From the NCBI RefSeq assembly GCF_003318275.1, contig NZ_QOCH01000015.1:1-64000 (forward strand): a DNA stretch of 64,000 bases. The letters are read 5' to 3'. The position numbers and the translations under genes were made by a program. The stretch comes from Marinobacter sp. F3R11 (GTDB lineage: Bacteria > Pseudomonadota > Gammaproteobacteria > Pseudomonadales > Oleiphilaceae). The notes beneath the pieces are model-generated. The model was not told the DNA's origin. It worked only from the letters and a program-made list of their open reading frames with translations, and searched no databases. Below are positions 36,127-46,045 of this stretch, piece after piece (position 1 is the stretch's first letter; each line of letters starts with the position of its first letter).

Positions 36127-36160
36127 AAAAGGGCCAGATGAGACTTTCACCTGGCCCTTT
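36127..36160. terminator. Bidirectional intrinsic terminator
   Basis: AAAGGGCCAG/CTGGCCCTTT with A and T runs on both sides, between the convergent diguanylate cyclase and mvaT-like genes. Confidence 0.85.
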
Positions 36161-36175
36161 ATAATACTCTGCTGA

Positions 36176-36544
36176 TCAGTCTTGCTGCCAGCTTTGAACT
36201 GTTTCCTTACCGTGCTTTTCACGCCACTCATTAAGAACCTTATGGTTACCGCCGCGGGTTTTAACCACTTCACCGGTATGAGGGTTCTTATAGGTTTTCA
36301 TCGGACGCTTGGCGCGGGTGCCAGTGCTGCCTTCCGCTTTGGCTCCGGCGATAGAGGGGTCGATAGCTGCCAGAATCTGAAGCACATGCTTCGGAGACTT
36401 GTCATACTCTTTCATTAACTCGCGAATGCTGTTCTCGAATGCCAGTTCGCGCTTCAAGGCCTGATCTTGTTCCAGTTGATTAATCTCGGCCGCAAGCTTT
36501 TCCATAAGCTGCTTTTTCTGATAATAATCATTAATCTTTGCCAT
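36176..36544 (-). CDS. mvaT: MvaT/MvaU-family H-NS-like xenogeneic silencer
   Basis: A 122-aa nucleoid protein. Residues 1-62 form a coiled-coil oligomerisation region (YYQKKQLMEKLAAEINQLEQDQALKRELAFE...), a Lys/Thr-rich linker follows, and the C-terminal part YKNPHTGEVVKTRGGNHKVLNEWREKHG matches the AT-pincer DNA-binding domain of Pseudomonas MvaT, with the RGGN loop that enters the minor groove of A+T-rich DNA. MvaT proteins silence acquired, A+T-rich genes. It sits at the edge of the surface-glycan locus, parts of which are A+T-rich. The upstream region has several palindromes. Confidence 0.92.
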   Translation of the reverse strand: MAKINDYYQKKQLMEKLAAEINQLEQDQALKRELAFENSIRELMKEYDKSPKHVLQILAAIDPSIAGAKAEGSTGTRAKRPMKTYKNPHTGEVVKTRGGNHKVLNEWREKHGKETVQSWQQD

Positions 36545-36605
36545 GGACGTTAAACCTTCTGTTTTCTGTGGACTCTAAAATTCAAGCTCTGAAATGTGAA
36601 CCAAG

Positions 36606-36637
36606 CCAAAATATAGCGCTATTTGGTTCTAAGAACC
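36606..36637. promoter_or_regulatory. Adjacent palindromes upstream of mvaT
   Basis: CCAAAATATAGCGCTATTTGG (36606-36626) is a near-palindrome and overlaps the perfect palindrome GGTTCTAAGAACC (36625-36637). They are 60-90 nt before the mvaT start and could be operators, including for autoregulation. No factor is assigned. Confidence 0.35.
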
Positions 36638-36740
36638 TTTCATATCAGGGAAATAATAAGTCATCAGATTATATATGGCAAAGACTATTCATTTAACAGA
36701 CATTAATTATGTCAAACGGACGAACCCATTATACTTTTTA

Positions 36741-38177
36741 CTAACCGGGTATCAGCACGTTCTCATAATTAATCTCACAAAGTTGCTGTTTAAACATCAG
36801 CTTTGCAGAAGCATCACCGTGCACAATACGAATCTCGGCCGGCCGCTTTGGAATACCCTCAATAAAACGGATTAAATCCGACTGCCCGGCGTGGGCGGAG
36901 TACCCCCCCACCTGATGTACCCTGGCATGTATATCACACCGTTCGCCGTCCAATTCTACCCAACCACCCCTCGGGCCATAGGAAAGAATATCCCGCCCAG
37001 GTGTACCTGCAGCCTGATAACCTACAAACAAAACATCATTTCTGACATCACCAAGCATTGCCTTGAGGTAGTTAACCACTCGCCCCCCGGCACACATACC
37101 AGAACCCGCCAGCACCACACACGGCCGGTTTGAACGGGCCAGATACTCCACCGCATTCAGGTGATCCGCATGGGAATCAATCACTGTTAACTGCTCAAAT
37201 GAAAGCGGATGCCGGCCCTGCCGAACGAGGTCTGCGGCTTCGGTATTCCAGAATGGTTTCAGCTTGCGATAGATACTTGTAAATTCCGCCGCCAAGGGAG
37301 AATCCACAACAATTTCCAGATCATCCCAAACCAGGTCACCCAATGCCTGGCCGCCAGCTACACGGTCGTTCCGGAACTCGTGTATCAGGCCTTCAATTTC
37401 ATAGAGCAATTCCTGAGTGCGCCCGATACTGAAAGCCGGAATCAACACTGTTCCACCATCCGCAAGCGCACGTTCCAGAATAGCTTTCAAGCGGTAACGA
37501 CGTGTTTGCCGGTCTTCATGATCCTTGTCGCCATATGTGCTTTCAATTACAAGGCGATCGGCCCGTTCCGGAGACACGGGCTCCTGCAACAAAGGAGCAT
37601 GGGGCGCGCCCAGGTCGCCACTGAATACCACACGTTCGCTGTCGTCCCCGGAAACCGCATCACACTCAACGTAAGCAGAACCCAGAATATGCCCAGCACG
37701 CTGAAGGCGAACGGAGAGCGAGCGGCCAGGCTCAGAAAAAACCTCATGCCACTGCCCATAGGGCACAGGTACAAGCCGGGAACGAATCAACCCAAGTACC
37801 CGTTCAATGAGTACCCTGTCCCGGGTAAAACCGATTTTTAAAGCATCTTCCAGAATTTCCGGCAACATAATCGCGGAAGGTTCCGAACAGATAATCGGGC
37901 CTTCAAATCCCGCCGCCAAAAGATAAGGTATACGACCAACATGGTCGATATGCACATGGGTTACGACGAGGGCGCGGATATGTTCAATGGGGAAATCAAC
38001 AGACAGATCCACAGCACTGGCGCCGTCACCCTTTTCCTGGCCCTGAAACAGGCCACAATCGATCAGGATACCGGCAGGTGAAGGATCTGAGCTGAGAGTT
38101 GAGGCCCCGGTAACCGTCAGTTCATGACAGGAGCCAGTAACGCCGGAGGTGGCGCCGTGGTGAGTTATATCTATCAT
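36741..38177 (-). CDS. Metallo-beta-lactamase / beta-CASP hydrolase
   Basis: A 478-aa protein with the metallo-beta-lactamase motif HVHIDH (residues 74-79), later metal ligands (HILGSAYVEC, VVFSGDLGAPH), a beta-CASP insertion and the C-terminal RNA-specificity-type motif GGYSAHAGQSDL with IVHGDASA. This architecture is shared with CPSF73-like RNases and some bacterial ribonucleases; a phosphodiesterase acting on RNA is most likely. ATG 38177 follows AAGGA and opens the beta strand; the longer frame to 38309 overlaps the next gene and is unlikely. Not an obvious part of glycan synthesis despite its position at the end of the locus. Confidence 0.88.
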   Translation of the reverse strand: MIDITHHGATSGVTGSCHELTVTGASTLSSDPSPAGILIDCGLFQGQEKGDGASAVDLSVDFPIEHIRALVVTHVHIDHVGRIPYLLAAGFEGPIICSEPSAIMLPEILEDALKIGFTRDRVLIERVLGLIRSRLVPVPYGQWHEVFSEPGRSLSVRLQRAGHILGSAYVECDAVSGDDSERVVFSGDLGAPHAPLLQEPVSPERADRLVIESTYGDKDHEDRQTRRYRLKAILERALADGGTVLIPAFSIGRTQELLYEIEGLIHEFRNDRVAGGQALGDLVWDDLEIVVDSPLAAEFTSIYRKLKPFWNTEAADLVRQGRHPLSFEQLTVIDSHADHLNAVEYLARSNRPCVVLAGSGMCAGGRVVNYLKAMLGDVRNDVLFVGYQAAGTPGRDILSYGPRGGWVELDGERCDIHARVHQVGGYSAHAGQSDLIRFIEGIPKRPAEIRIVHGDASAKLMFKQQLCEINYENVLIPG

Positions 38178-38205
38178 CCACAACAGTCCTTGTTGTCCAT
38201 GGCAG

Positions 38206-40146
38206 TCAAACAGGCAAGCGATGAATTTTCCCGGTGGCTTCGTGATCACCACCTGCATCATGGCCGCCATTGCACCATACCAAGTCTGACACATTACCAT
38301 TAGGCGCAAATCCGGTTGGCGCGCTTTTCAGAATTTCAACAATCTGGCTGCAATCAAATTCCTGACTGGCCCGCAAAAGCTTGTTCAACACCACTTCCAA
38401 ATCATCCCAGGGCATCGAAACCTCTCTGGCCATCATAATGCGGGGATGAGAAGTGCCTTGAGGATCATCGCCAATCAATAGCTCCTCAAACAGTTTTTCG
38501 CCTGGACGCAACCCCGTGAAGATCACTTCAATATCACCGTCGGGCTGCTCCGGGGTCTTTTCAACCAACCCCATCAGATGAATCATCTTGCGAGCCAGAT
38601 CCGCAATCTTGACCGGCTCACCCATATCCAACACAAACACTTCACCGCCACGCCCCATGCTTCCAGCCTGTAACACAAGCTGGCTGGCCTCAGGGATGGT
38701 CATGAAATAGCGAATAATGTCCTGGTGAGTAACCGTAACCGGACCGCCATCGCGAATCTGATCACGGAACAAAGGCACAACCGAACCGGAAGAACCCAAT
38801 ACATTTCCAAAACGAACCATGGAAAAAGTGGTTTTGCTTTGACGCTGGGCAAGACCCTGCAGCACCAGTTCAGCCATACGCTTGCTGGCGCCCATCACAT
38901 TAGTGGGACGTACAGCTTTATCGGTGGAGATCAGAACAAACCGCTCAACCCCGGCCGTAATAGCTGCCTCAGCTGCGTGCAGCGTACCAAACGTATTGTT
39001 CTGCACGCCTTCAATCACATTATGTTCAACCAGAGGCACATGCTTGTAGGCTGCGGCATGGTAAACGGTTTGAATGCCAAAACTACGCATAACCATCTCA
39101 CATCGGCGACGGTGAACCACGCTACCAAGCAGCGGATGAATCTCCACATCAAGCCCTTCAATTCGATTGATCGCCTGGAGTTCACGCTCAATGGCGTACA
39201 AAGAAAACTCGGACTGCTCGAACAAAACCAGAGAACGGGGCCGGTGGCGAATAATCTGCCTGCAAAGTTCGGAGCCAATGGACCCACCCGCACCTGTTAC
39301 CATCACTGCTTTTTCATACAAACTGACAGCAACCTGAGCGTTATCCGGACGCACCGGATCCCGCCCCAACAGATCTTCAATTTCCAGATCACGAATATCG
39401 TTAATCCGAGCCTGGCCGGCCACCAGCTCTGACATGGAAGGAACCGTCTGAACTGGTAATTTTAGCGTCTCCAGCCGTTTGAGAAGTTGCCGGCGATCTA
39501 TGTGCTTATCAGAGTCCAGTGCAAGCAGCAGTCGTTTTACACGATGAACGCGAACAGCATCTTCAAGATGATCCAAGGCAAGAACCGGCACTCCGGCAAT
39601 GAGGGCTTTGTGATTGGCAGGTAACAAACCAATGAACACCACGGGATGGTACTCGGTACCCTGCTGCAGCGCTTTTGCTAACTGGGCACCGGTTTCACCA
39701 GCACCCACAATGGCCACCCACTCTTTACCGCGATTAGAGGAGTGATGCACCAGCATGCGTACACTCATGCGACTGCCACTTACGAAAATAAACGCCACGG
39801 CAGCGTATATTATCGGAACTGAGCGAGGGATCGGAACCTGGAGACTGTAACCAAGAAGGATCAAAATCAGGGCGGAAATACCAACGCCCATAATGATGGT
39901 CAGAAACGCACGATCGCTCATGTAGCGCACAATTGCGCGGTAAAGACCAAGGCGAACGAATACGCCCAGGGTGAAAACAACGGTAAGTCCGGAGACCAGG
40001 AGCTGGCCTTGGTTGGGTAACCAGAGACTTTGTTCAAGACGTAGTGCAAAGGCGGCCCAAAGAGCAAAGGAAAGTGCTATTGCATCTACCGAAACGGAAA
40101 CGATACGTTTATATAGACGCGGTAATTTCAGAAACGATCTAAACAT
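38206..40146 (-). CDS. UDP-N-acetylglucosamine 4,6-dehydratase, WbpM/PglF type
   Basis: A 646-aa membrane enzyme. Residues 1-140 contain four membrane helices, a first Rossmann domain starts at VAIVGAGETGAQL (about 150) and the catalytic SDR domain at VTGAGGSIGSELC (about 285) with STDKAVRPTNVMGASKR, where Met replaces the usual Tyr, as in WbpM and PglF. It should convert UDP-GlcNAc to UDP-4-keto-6-deoxy-GlcNAc, the first step to QuiNAc4NAc (di-N-acetylbacillosamine) or FucNAc. ATG 40146 overlaps the aminotransferase stop by 8 nt. The next steps are encoded by the three genes transcribed before it. Confidence 0.92.
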   Translation of the reverse strand: MFRSFLKLPRLYKRIVSVSVDAIALSFALWAAFALRLEQSLWLPNQGQLLVSGLTVVFTLGVFVRLGLYRAIVRYMSDRAFLTIIMGVGISALILILLGYSLQVPIPRSVPIIYAAVAFIFVSGSRMSVRMLVHHSSNRGKEWVAIVGAGETGAQLAKALQQGTEYHPVVFIGLLPANHKALIAGVPVLALDHLEDAVRVHRVKRLLLALDSDKHIDRRQLLKRLETLKLPVQTVPSMSELVAGQARINDIRDLEIEDLLGRDPVRPDNAQVAVSLYEKAVMVTGAGGSIGSELCRQIIRHRPRSLVLFEQSEFSLYAIERELQAINRIEGLDVEIHPLLGSVVHRRRCEMVMRSFGIQTVYHAAAYKHVPLVEHNVIEGVQNNTFGTLHAAEAAITAGVERFVLISTDKAVRPTNVMGASKRMAELVLQGLAQRQSKTTFSMVRFGNVLGSSGSVVPLFRDQIRDGGPVTVTHQDIIRYFMTIPEASQLVLQAGSMGRGGEVFVLDMGEPVKIADLARKMIHLMGLVEKTPEQPDGDIEVIFTGLRPGEKLFEELLIGDDPQGTSHPRIMMAREVSMPWDDLEVVLNKLLRASQEFDCSQIVEILKSAPTGFAPNGNVSDLVWCNGGHDAGGDHEATGKIHRLPV

Positions 40147-41323
40147 CGGCAGGTACCGCTTGTTGCATGATGTTAGCCAGAACAGCACATGTTTTTCCAA
40201 CCTCTTCTTCTGTCAACGTTGGATGAACTAAAAACATCAGACTTGTCTCTCCCAACTCATGGGCGACAGACAAAGGCGTTTCCGGTCGCCAGCCTGTTCC
40301 ATCAAAGGCTTTCTCGAGATACACCTCTGAGCAAGATCCCGAGAAACAGGGAACACCAGCCTCAACTATCGCATTCTGAATGCGATCACGGCTCCAGCCC
40401 TCTGCCAGTTTTTCTGGCTCAACAAATACATAGCACTTATAAGCGGCATGTACGATATCAGCGGGTACAATCGGCACTCGTAGACCCGGCAAGTTACGGG
40501 CGCAGCCCCAGATAGCATTGGCATTTTTTTGTCGCGCAGCGTTCCACTCTGGCATCCGGGAAAGCTGAATACGCCCTATCACACCTTGCATTTCCGTCAT
40601 GCGCCAGTTGGTACCAAAGCTCTCGTGTAGCCACCGGAACCCGGGCGGATGCTGGCGTTCATAGACTGCACTCCAGCTTTTTCCATGATCTTTATACGAC
40701 CACATCCGAGACCATAAATCTCTATCGTTGCAGGTGACCATGCCCCCTTCGCCGCCAGTGGTCATGATCTTGTCCTGACAAAAAGACCAAGCGCCCACGT
40801 GGCCGATAGAACCCACAGAACGGCCTTTATAACGGGCTCCATGAGCCTGGGCGCAATCTTCAACCACAAACAGATCATGCTCGGCAGCCAAATCCATAAT
40901 CGGATCCATGTCGCAGGGCCAACCGGCAAGATGCACACAAATTACTGCGCGAGTACGATCAGTAAGCACTGCACGCACAGATTCCGCCGTAATGTTCTGG
41001 GAATCCGGATCAACCTCCGCGAACACCGGTACAGCCCCGGCCAATACAATGCTGGAAACTGAAGCAAGAAACGTGCGAGGCGTAACCACCACCTCATCAC
41101 CAGAGCCGATACCAAGCCCCTTCAGAGCCAAGTCCAGTGCCAGCGTGCCATTGGCAACAGCAATTGCGTATTCAGAATCCGAAAATTCAGCAAATTCCCG
41201 TTCAAATTCACGGCACTCCTGGCCGGTCCAGTAATTGACTTTGTTGGAAAGCAGAATCTTGGAAACAGCGTTGGCCTCTTCTTCGGTGAAGGAGGGCCAT
41301 GGGGAGAAAGGTCCGTTTAGCAT
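40139..41323 (-). CDS. DegT/DnrJ/EryC1 sugar aminotransferase, PglE-like
   Basis: A 394-aa PLP-dependent aminotransferase with the expected motifs: VANGTLALDLAL, VVEDCAQAHGARYKG (PLP phosphate and ring contacts), the Schiff-base Lys in SFCQDKIMTTGGEGGM and TNWRMTEMQGVIGRIQL. With the neighbouring dehydratase it most likely adds an amino group to C4 of the 4-keto sugar. The distinction from other DegT enzymes rests on context. It overlaps the dehydratase gene. Confidence 0.88.
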   Translation of the reverse strand: MLNGPFSPWPSFTEEEANAVSKILLSNKVNYWTGQECREFEREFAEFSDSEYAIAVANGTLALDLALKGLGIGSGDEVVVTPRTFLASVSSIVLAGAVPVFAEVDPDSQNITAESVRAVLTDRTRAVICVHLAGWPCDMDPIMDLAAEHDLFVVEDCAQAHGARYKGRSVGSIGHVGAWSFCQDKIMTTGGEGGMVTCNDRDLWSRMWSYKDHGKSWSAVYERQHPPGFRWLHESFGTNWRMTEMQGVIGRIQLSRMPEWNAARQKNANAIWGCARNLPGLRVPIVPADIVHAAYKCYVFVEPEKLAEGWSRDRIQNAIVEAGVPCFSGSCSEVYLEKAFDGTGWRPETPLSVAHELGETSLMFLVHPTLTEEEVGKTCAVLANIMQQAVPADV

Positions 41324-41376
41324 GATTACTCTGTTTTGTTTCGGGTTTGAATAGAACGGGTCTTTTGGTTTCGGGG

Positions 41377-41991
41377 TTAAACCACCTTCGCAGGGTTGCC
41401 AACTACGGTCACTCCAGAGATCACATCCTTAGTCACCACAGCCCCCATCCCAACTACTGAAGCCTCGCCAACCGCAATCAACTGTCTTACCGAAGCACAA
41501 GCACCAACCCAAGCTAGTGAGCCAAGCGTCACTCTACCGGCCAACACAGCATTAGGACTAATGTGAGCAAAATTACCTACCACACAATCATGCTCCACGA
41601 CAGCGCCGGTATTTATAATCACACCGGCGCCTAAGGTTGCGCAGGCATTAACGACTGCATTTGCAAAGACCAAACTACCGTCATCTATAGATGCGTAAGC
41701 ACTTACCACTGCTGACGGGTGAACAATCGTGGCCATTTTACCGCCAGCTGCCACAAGCTCCGATTGTTTCACTGAACGTATATGATTATTCCCGATGGCA
41801 ACGATCACACCATCAAAATCCGTTACCCTCTCAATCAACACTTCGGTATTGCCTTCAATCACCCAAGGTCCATTGGTTTTGAGGTTCGGCCAGGCATCAT
41901 CGAAAAAGACAATACCCCCCCACCCAGTCTGCTCAGCGGCATCAGCCACTACTTTCCCGTGACCGCTGGCTCCAAGAATGGCCAGACGCAT
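41377..41991 (-). CDS. NeuD/PglD-type sugar N- or O-acetyltransferase
   Basis: A 204-aa protein with a short Rossmann-like N-terminus (MRLAILGASGHGKVVADAAEQTGWGG) and a left-handed beta-helix of hexapeptide repeats (VHPSAVVSAYASIDDGSLVFANAVVNACATLGAGVIINTGAVVEHDC), with the catalytic His in the last segment. PglD acetylates the 4-amino group of UDP-bacillosamine. ATG 41991 overlaps the PglC-like stop; an in-frame TTG one codon earlier is unlikely. Confidence 0.88.
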   Translation of the reverse strand: MRLAILGASGHGKVVADAAEQTGWGGIVFFDDAWPNLKTNGPWVIEGNTEVLIERVTDFDGVIVAIGNNHIRSVKQSELVAAGGKMATIVHPSAVVSAYASIDDGSLVFANAVVNACATLGAGVIINTGAVVEHDCVVGNFAHISPNAVLAGRVTLGSLAWVGACASVRQLIAVGEASVVGMGAVVTKDVISGVTVVGNPAKVV

Positions 41992-42587
41992 CAATCGCTA
42001 CTCCCGGTAAACTTAGACATCGTCACCTCACCCTCACCATTAATCCCATCACGGACCAGCACTTTCTTCACAGTCAAAAACAGAATCTTCAAATCCAGCC
42101 AGAACGAACGATTATCAACGTACCAGACATCCAGCTTGAACTTCTCTTCCCAAGAGATGGCATTGCGCCCGTTCACCTGGGCCCAACCGGTCACGCCGGG
42201 GCGAACGTCGTGGCGGCGATATTGCTCTTTTGAATACAGAGGCAAGTACTCCATCAATAAGGGGCGGGGGCCTACCAGGCTCATATCTCCTTTTAGAACA
42301 TTCCAGAGTCCGGGCAGTTCGTCCAGGCTACTGGAGCGCAAAAACTGGCCGAACGGGGTCATCCGCTCTGCGTCTGGTAGTGGTTTACCTCGGGTATCAA
42401 ATGCGTCCAGCATAGTGCGGAACTTGACCATTTCAAACGGCTTACCGTTTTTACCAGGGCGGATTTGACGGAACAATACCGGGGAACCAAGTCTGCGATG
42501 AATTAACAGAGCGATAACAACGATCACTGGAAGCAAAACTACAAACGCGGCGGCCGATACCAGAACATCAAAAATACGTTTGATCAC
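41991..42587 (-). CDS. Initiating phosphoglycosyl transferase, PglC-like
   Basis: A 198-aa monotopic enzyme: a re-entrant membrane helix (about 7-29), then KFRTM, the catalytic Asp-Glu pair in LRSSSLDELPGLWNVLKGDMSLVGPRPLLMEYLPLY and RPGVTGWAQVNGRN. The small size without extra membrane helices is that of PglC/WecP-like enzymes, which move a sugar phosphate to undecaprenyl phosphate. With the neighbours this fits transfer of di-N-acetylbacillosamine phosphate or a close relative. Confidence 0.9.
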   Translation of the reverse strand: MIKRIFDVLVSAAAFVVLLPVIVVIALLIHRRLGSPVLFRQIRPGKNGKPFEMVKFRTMLDAFDTRGKPLPDAERMTPFGQFLRSSSLDELPGLWNVLKGDMSLVGPRPLLMEYLPLYSKEQYRRHDVRPGVTGWAQVNGRNAISWEEKFKLDVWYVDNRSFWLDLKILFLTVKKVLVRDGINGEGEVTMSKFTGSSD

Positions 42588-43705
42588 TGAATCCCCATCC
42601 CACTCAACATGATTTCATTCACTTTGTGAACGTCATACTTTTCTTCTGCAATCAGCCTAGATCGCTCTCCCATCCTCGCGGCGAGCCGCGGCTCTTCTAT
42701 AAACTGAACCATCGCGCTGGCGAGCTCGTCCACTGACTGTACAGGCACCAGAAAGCCGTTATCACCATCTACCACCGTTTCCCGGCATCCGGGTGCGTCG
42801 GTGGTAATGATCGGCCGCCCCATGGCCATGGCCTCCAGCACCGTGCGGGGGGTCCCCTCTCGATACGACGGCAGCACATACACATTGCTGCCAGCAATAG
42901 CCGGACGCACGTCGGCCAGTTTGCCCAGAAACTCCAGGATGCCGGAGCTTACCCACTCATCCAGCTCGTGCTGGCCAACGGCATCGGGATTATCGTCAAT
43001 CCAGCCCACCAGCTTAAAACTCACTTGAGGATGAGCCTGCCTCACCTTTTGGGCTGCCTTCGCGTACTCACGAATACCCTTGTCGCCTAACAGGCGGGCA
43101 ATCAGAAGGAACGACATATTCTCGGGCAACGGAACCACCGAATAATCAGCCACGTCAACACCGGAGCCATTAACCACGTAGGAGGGATTATCCACTGACA
43201 ACAAATTAAGCTGCCGGAACAGCGCCTCGTCATCCGGGTTTTGGAAGAACACTTTATGGCATTTAGAGAGCCCGAACCGGTACAAACGCTGAATTAGATT
43301 TCGCAGCAGGCCTCGCTTACCCGAGGCCTCACCAGTAAAGGCATAGCCAAGGCCCGTGACAAGTGAAAACCGGTTGGGAACACCCGCCGCCCACGCCGCA
43401 ATAGAGCCATAAATCACTGGTTTTATGGTATAGCCAAGCACATAATCCGGCCGAATTCGGCGCATCAATCGCCACAGCTCAGCCATTGTGCCCAAATCCG
43501 CAACCGGGTCGGTACCCGTGCGTTTGAGCCCTATTTCGTGCAGGGTAATTCCCAACGCAACCAACTCGCTCCGGATATCTTGTGCCCCAGATAAATCCGG
43601 AGCCGCGACATGAACCTCGAGACCTTTTGCCAACAAGGCACGCAGCAAATGCCCGCGAAACGTGATGAGCGAATCAGGAAAGCTGGCGATTAGTAGGAAC
43701 GTCAT
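42584..43705 (-). CDS. Glycosyltransferase family 4, PglA-like
   Basis: A 373-aa GT-B enzyme with an N-terminal [28 protein letters not shown] and the C-terminal GT4 nucleotide-sugar site (LPSYREGTPRTVLEAMAMGRPIITTDAPGCRETVVDGDNGFLV, with the EX7E glutamates). By place, right before the PglC-like gene, it probably adds the second sugar, as PglA does. Its start overlaps the dehydrogenase stop. Confidence 0.88.
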   Translation of the reverse strand: MTFLLIASFPDSLITFRGHLLRALLAKGLEVHVAAPDLSGAQDIRSELVALGITLHEIGLKRTGTDPVADLGTMAELWRLMRRIRPDYVLGYTIKPVIYGSIAAWAAGVPNRFSLVTGLGYAFTGEASGKRGLLRNLIQRLYRFGLSKCHKVFFQNPDDEALFRQLNLLSVDNPSYVVNGSGVDVADYSVVPLPENMSFLLIARLLGDKGIREYAKAAQKVRQAHPQVSFKLVGWIDDNPDAVGQHELDEWVSSGILEFLGKLADVRPAIAGSNVYVLPSYREGTPRTVLEAMAMGRPIITTDAPGCRETVVDGDNGFLVPVQSVDELASAMVQFIEEPRLAARMGERSRLIAEEKYDVHKVNEIMLSGMGIQ

Positions 43706-44967
43706 CAGAGTCGCAAGTCCGCCTCACCCAGTGGCAACACCCCTTTGAGGTCATAAAGCACCCCCCCTTCTTTCAGGTAGTCTCTCAATTGCCCCGAAGT
43801 CATTACTGAATACTCACTGTGTGGAACGGCAACAATAACACCATCATAAACGCCCTTCTCTGGCTGGTTCGTAAGGCTGATACCATATTCATGTTGTGCA
43901 TCAGTGCTATCCGCCCAACAATCGGTAACATCTACCTGGCAACCAAACTCCTGTAACTCTCTAACCACATCGATCACGCGTGTGTTACGTAAATCCGGGC
44001 AGTTCTCCTTAAAAGCAAAACCCATTACCAGCACTCGACCGTTAGCAATCGTGTGACCAGCTTTAATCATGGCTTTTACCAGTTCAGACGCAACATAGGA
44101 ACCCATACCGTCGTTAACCCGGCGGCCTGCAAGAATGATCTCCGGGTGGTAACCAATGGCCTGGGCTTTGTGTGTCAGGTAATACGGATCCACACCAATG
44201 CAGTGGCCGCCCACCAGGCCTGGCTTGAACGGCAAAAAGTTCCACTTGGTGCCGGCCGCTGCCAGGACTTCGTGGGTATCAATTCCTAACCGGGCAAAAA
44301 TCATCGCCAATTCGTTTATCAAAGCGATGTTAAGATCCCGCTGGGTGTTCTCGATCACCTTAGCCGCCTCCGCCACTTTGATGGAACTGGCTTTGTGCGT
44401 GCCTGCGGTAATGATATCCGCATATAGGGCATCCACTTCCTCGGCAATGGAAGGGGTAGAGCCAGAGGTGACCTTCATGATTGTAGTCACCCGATGCTCC
44501 TTATCCCCCGGATTGATACGCTCCGGGCTGTAACCCGCGTAGAAATCCGTATTGAACCTGAGGCCAGACGACCTCTCCAGCACCGGCACACACACCTCTT
44601 CAGTGGCACCGGGATAAACTGTGGACTCATAAATCACGATATCGCCAACCTTCAGCACCTTGCCCACACTCTCGCTGGCCTTTACCAGCGGCGTGAGGTC
44701 CGGGGTTTTAAAGTCATCTATCGGCGTAGGCACGGTCACAATGAACACGCTGCAGTCAGCAACGTCATCCAGGGAATCGGTGAACGACAAATGCGGAGCC
44801 GCCGCCAGCTCTTCTGGAGAAACCTCGCGGGTGAAGTCCTCACCATTTTTAAGCTCGGCAATTCGCTTGGTGTTGACGTCAAAACCAACAACCAACCGCT
44901 TCTCGCCAAAAGCAACAGCCAAGGGAAGACCTACATAGCCGAGACCTATGATTGCGATTTTCTTCAT
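43705..44967 (-). CDS. UDP-N-acetylhexosamine 6-dehydrogenase, TviB/WbpO-like
   Basis: A 420-aa enzyme with the NAD motif [37 protein letters not shown], the [18 protein letters not shown] block, the catalytic Cys in [17 protein letters not shown], and the C-terminal domain ([16 protein letters not shown]). TviB/WbpO enzymes oxidise UDP-GalNAc or UDP-GlcNAc at C6 to the uronic acid. The neighbouring WbpP-type epimerase supports UDP-GalNAcA as product. Confidence 0.93.
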   Translation of the reverse strand: MKKIAIIGLGYVGLPLAVAFGEKRLVVGFDVNTKRIAELKNGEDFTREVSPEELAAAPHLSFTDSLDDVADCSVFIVTVPTPIDDFKTPDLTPLVKASESVGKVLKVGDIVIYESTVYPGATEEVCVPVLERSSGLRFNTDFYAGYSPERINPGDKEHRVTTIMKVTSGSTPSIAEEVDALYADIITAGTHKASSIKVAEAAKVIENTQRDLNIALINELAMIFARLGIDTHEVLAAAGTKWNFLPFKPGLVGGHCIGVDPYYLTHKAQAIGYHPEIILAGRRVNDGMGSYVASELVKAMIKAGHTIANGRVLVMGFAFKENCPDLRNTRVIDVVRELQEFGCQVDVTDCWADSTDAQHEYGISLTNQPEKGVYDGVIVAVPHSEYSVMTSGQLRDYLKEGGVLYDLKGVLPLGEADLRL

Positions 44968-45017
44968 GAAACAGATCCGTTGATAGATTGAACAAGTGGT
45001 AGCTGGACTGAGTAAAC

Positions 45018-46019
45018 TTAGCTTTTGCGGTCAAGATACCATGGCATCGCCTTGGCAATACCCTCCGCAATCCGATATTCCGGCGCATACCCCAGCTTGC
45101 TGGCTGCCTTGCTGATATCCGCCTGCGAGTGCCGCACATCTCCCGGCCGGAAATCGCGGTACACCTGCGCTTTGTCATACACCACGCCATTCTCGGCCAG
45201 CGCGCTCTTCAGCGCGGCGAACAAATCATTCAACGTGGTCCGATCGCCCACCGCAACGTTGTAAACCTCATTCTTGGCAGAATCCTCTGCCGTGGCAGCC
45301 AGCAGGTTGGCCTGTACAGCATTCTCGATGAAGCAGAAATCCCGGCTGGTTTCGCCATCGCCGTTGATGAATACATCCCCACCACTGACCATGGCCGCAG
45401 TCCACTTGGGGATCACTGCTGCGTAGGCACCGTTCGGGTCTTGCCGCTTCCCAAACACATTGAAGTAACGTAGGCCAATAGTTTTGAAACCGTAGGTTGT
45501 AGCGAACACATCCGCATACAATTCGTTCACATACTTGGTAACGGCGTAAGGGGACAGCGGCTTGCCGATATTCTTCTCAACCTTTGGCAGCGCCGGGTGA
45601 TCGCCGTAGGTGGAGCTACTGGCAGCATATGTGAAGCTTTTCACACTGGCGTCACGAGCAGCTACCAACATGTTCAGAAAGCCCGTGATATTAGCTGCAT
45701 TCGTGGTGATGGGATCGTTGATAGATCGTGGCACTGAGCCCAAAGCGGCTTGGTGCAGTACATAGTCCACACCCTCGCAGGCTTTTGCACAATCATCTTG
45801 GTTGCGAATGTCGCCTTCAATGAAGGTAAAGCGCGACCATTGTTCCGGGGTGACAACGCTTTGGACTTCGTCCAGGTTGCGCTGATAGCCTGTTGCGAAG
45901 TTATCCAGGCCAATTACTTTTTGATTTAGCTTTAAAAGATGCTCCAGGAGATTAGAGCCTATGAAACCGGCAACGCCGGTTATTAGCCATGTTCTGGGGT
46001 TTGCTGACAAGTATTCCAT
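45018..46019 (-). CDS. UDP-N-acetylglucosamine 4-epimerase, WbpP/TviC-like
   Basis: A 333-aa SDR epimerase with [34 protein letters not shown], the [16 protein letters not shown] region (catalytic Ser) and [15 protein letters not shown] (Tyr and Lys), and [23 protein letters not shown]. These are WbpP hallmarks; the enzyme interconverts UDP-GlcNAc and UDP-GalNAc. ATG 46019 gives a normal family N-terminus; ATG 46049, overlapping the previous stop as ATGA, would add ten residues. Confidence 0.92.
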   Translation of the reverse strand: MEYLSANPRTWLITGVAGFIGSNLLEHLLKLNQKVIGLDNFATGYQRNLDEVQSVVTPEQWSRFTFIEGDIRNQDDCAKACEGVDYVLHQAALGSVPRSINDPITTNAANITGFLNMLVAARDASVKSFTYAASSSTYGDHPALPKVEKNIGKPLSPYAVTKYVNELYADVFATTYGFKTIGLRYFNVFGKRQDPNGAYAAVIPKWTAAMVSGGDVFINGDGETSRDFCFIENAVQANLLAATAEDSAKNEVYNVAVGDRTTLNDLFAALKSALAENGVVYDKAQVYRDFRPGDVRHSQADISKAASKLGYAPEYRIAEGIAKAMPWYLDRKS

Positions 46020-46045
46020 TCGTGAGATAAACACCCTTAAGCAGT

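Noticed and set aside
38725..39432. Plus-strand 235-aa frame inside the WbpM-type gene
   Set aside because: Overlaps the conserved catalytic domain of the dehydratase; no independent evidence.
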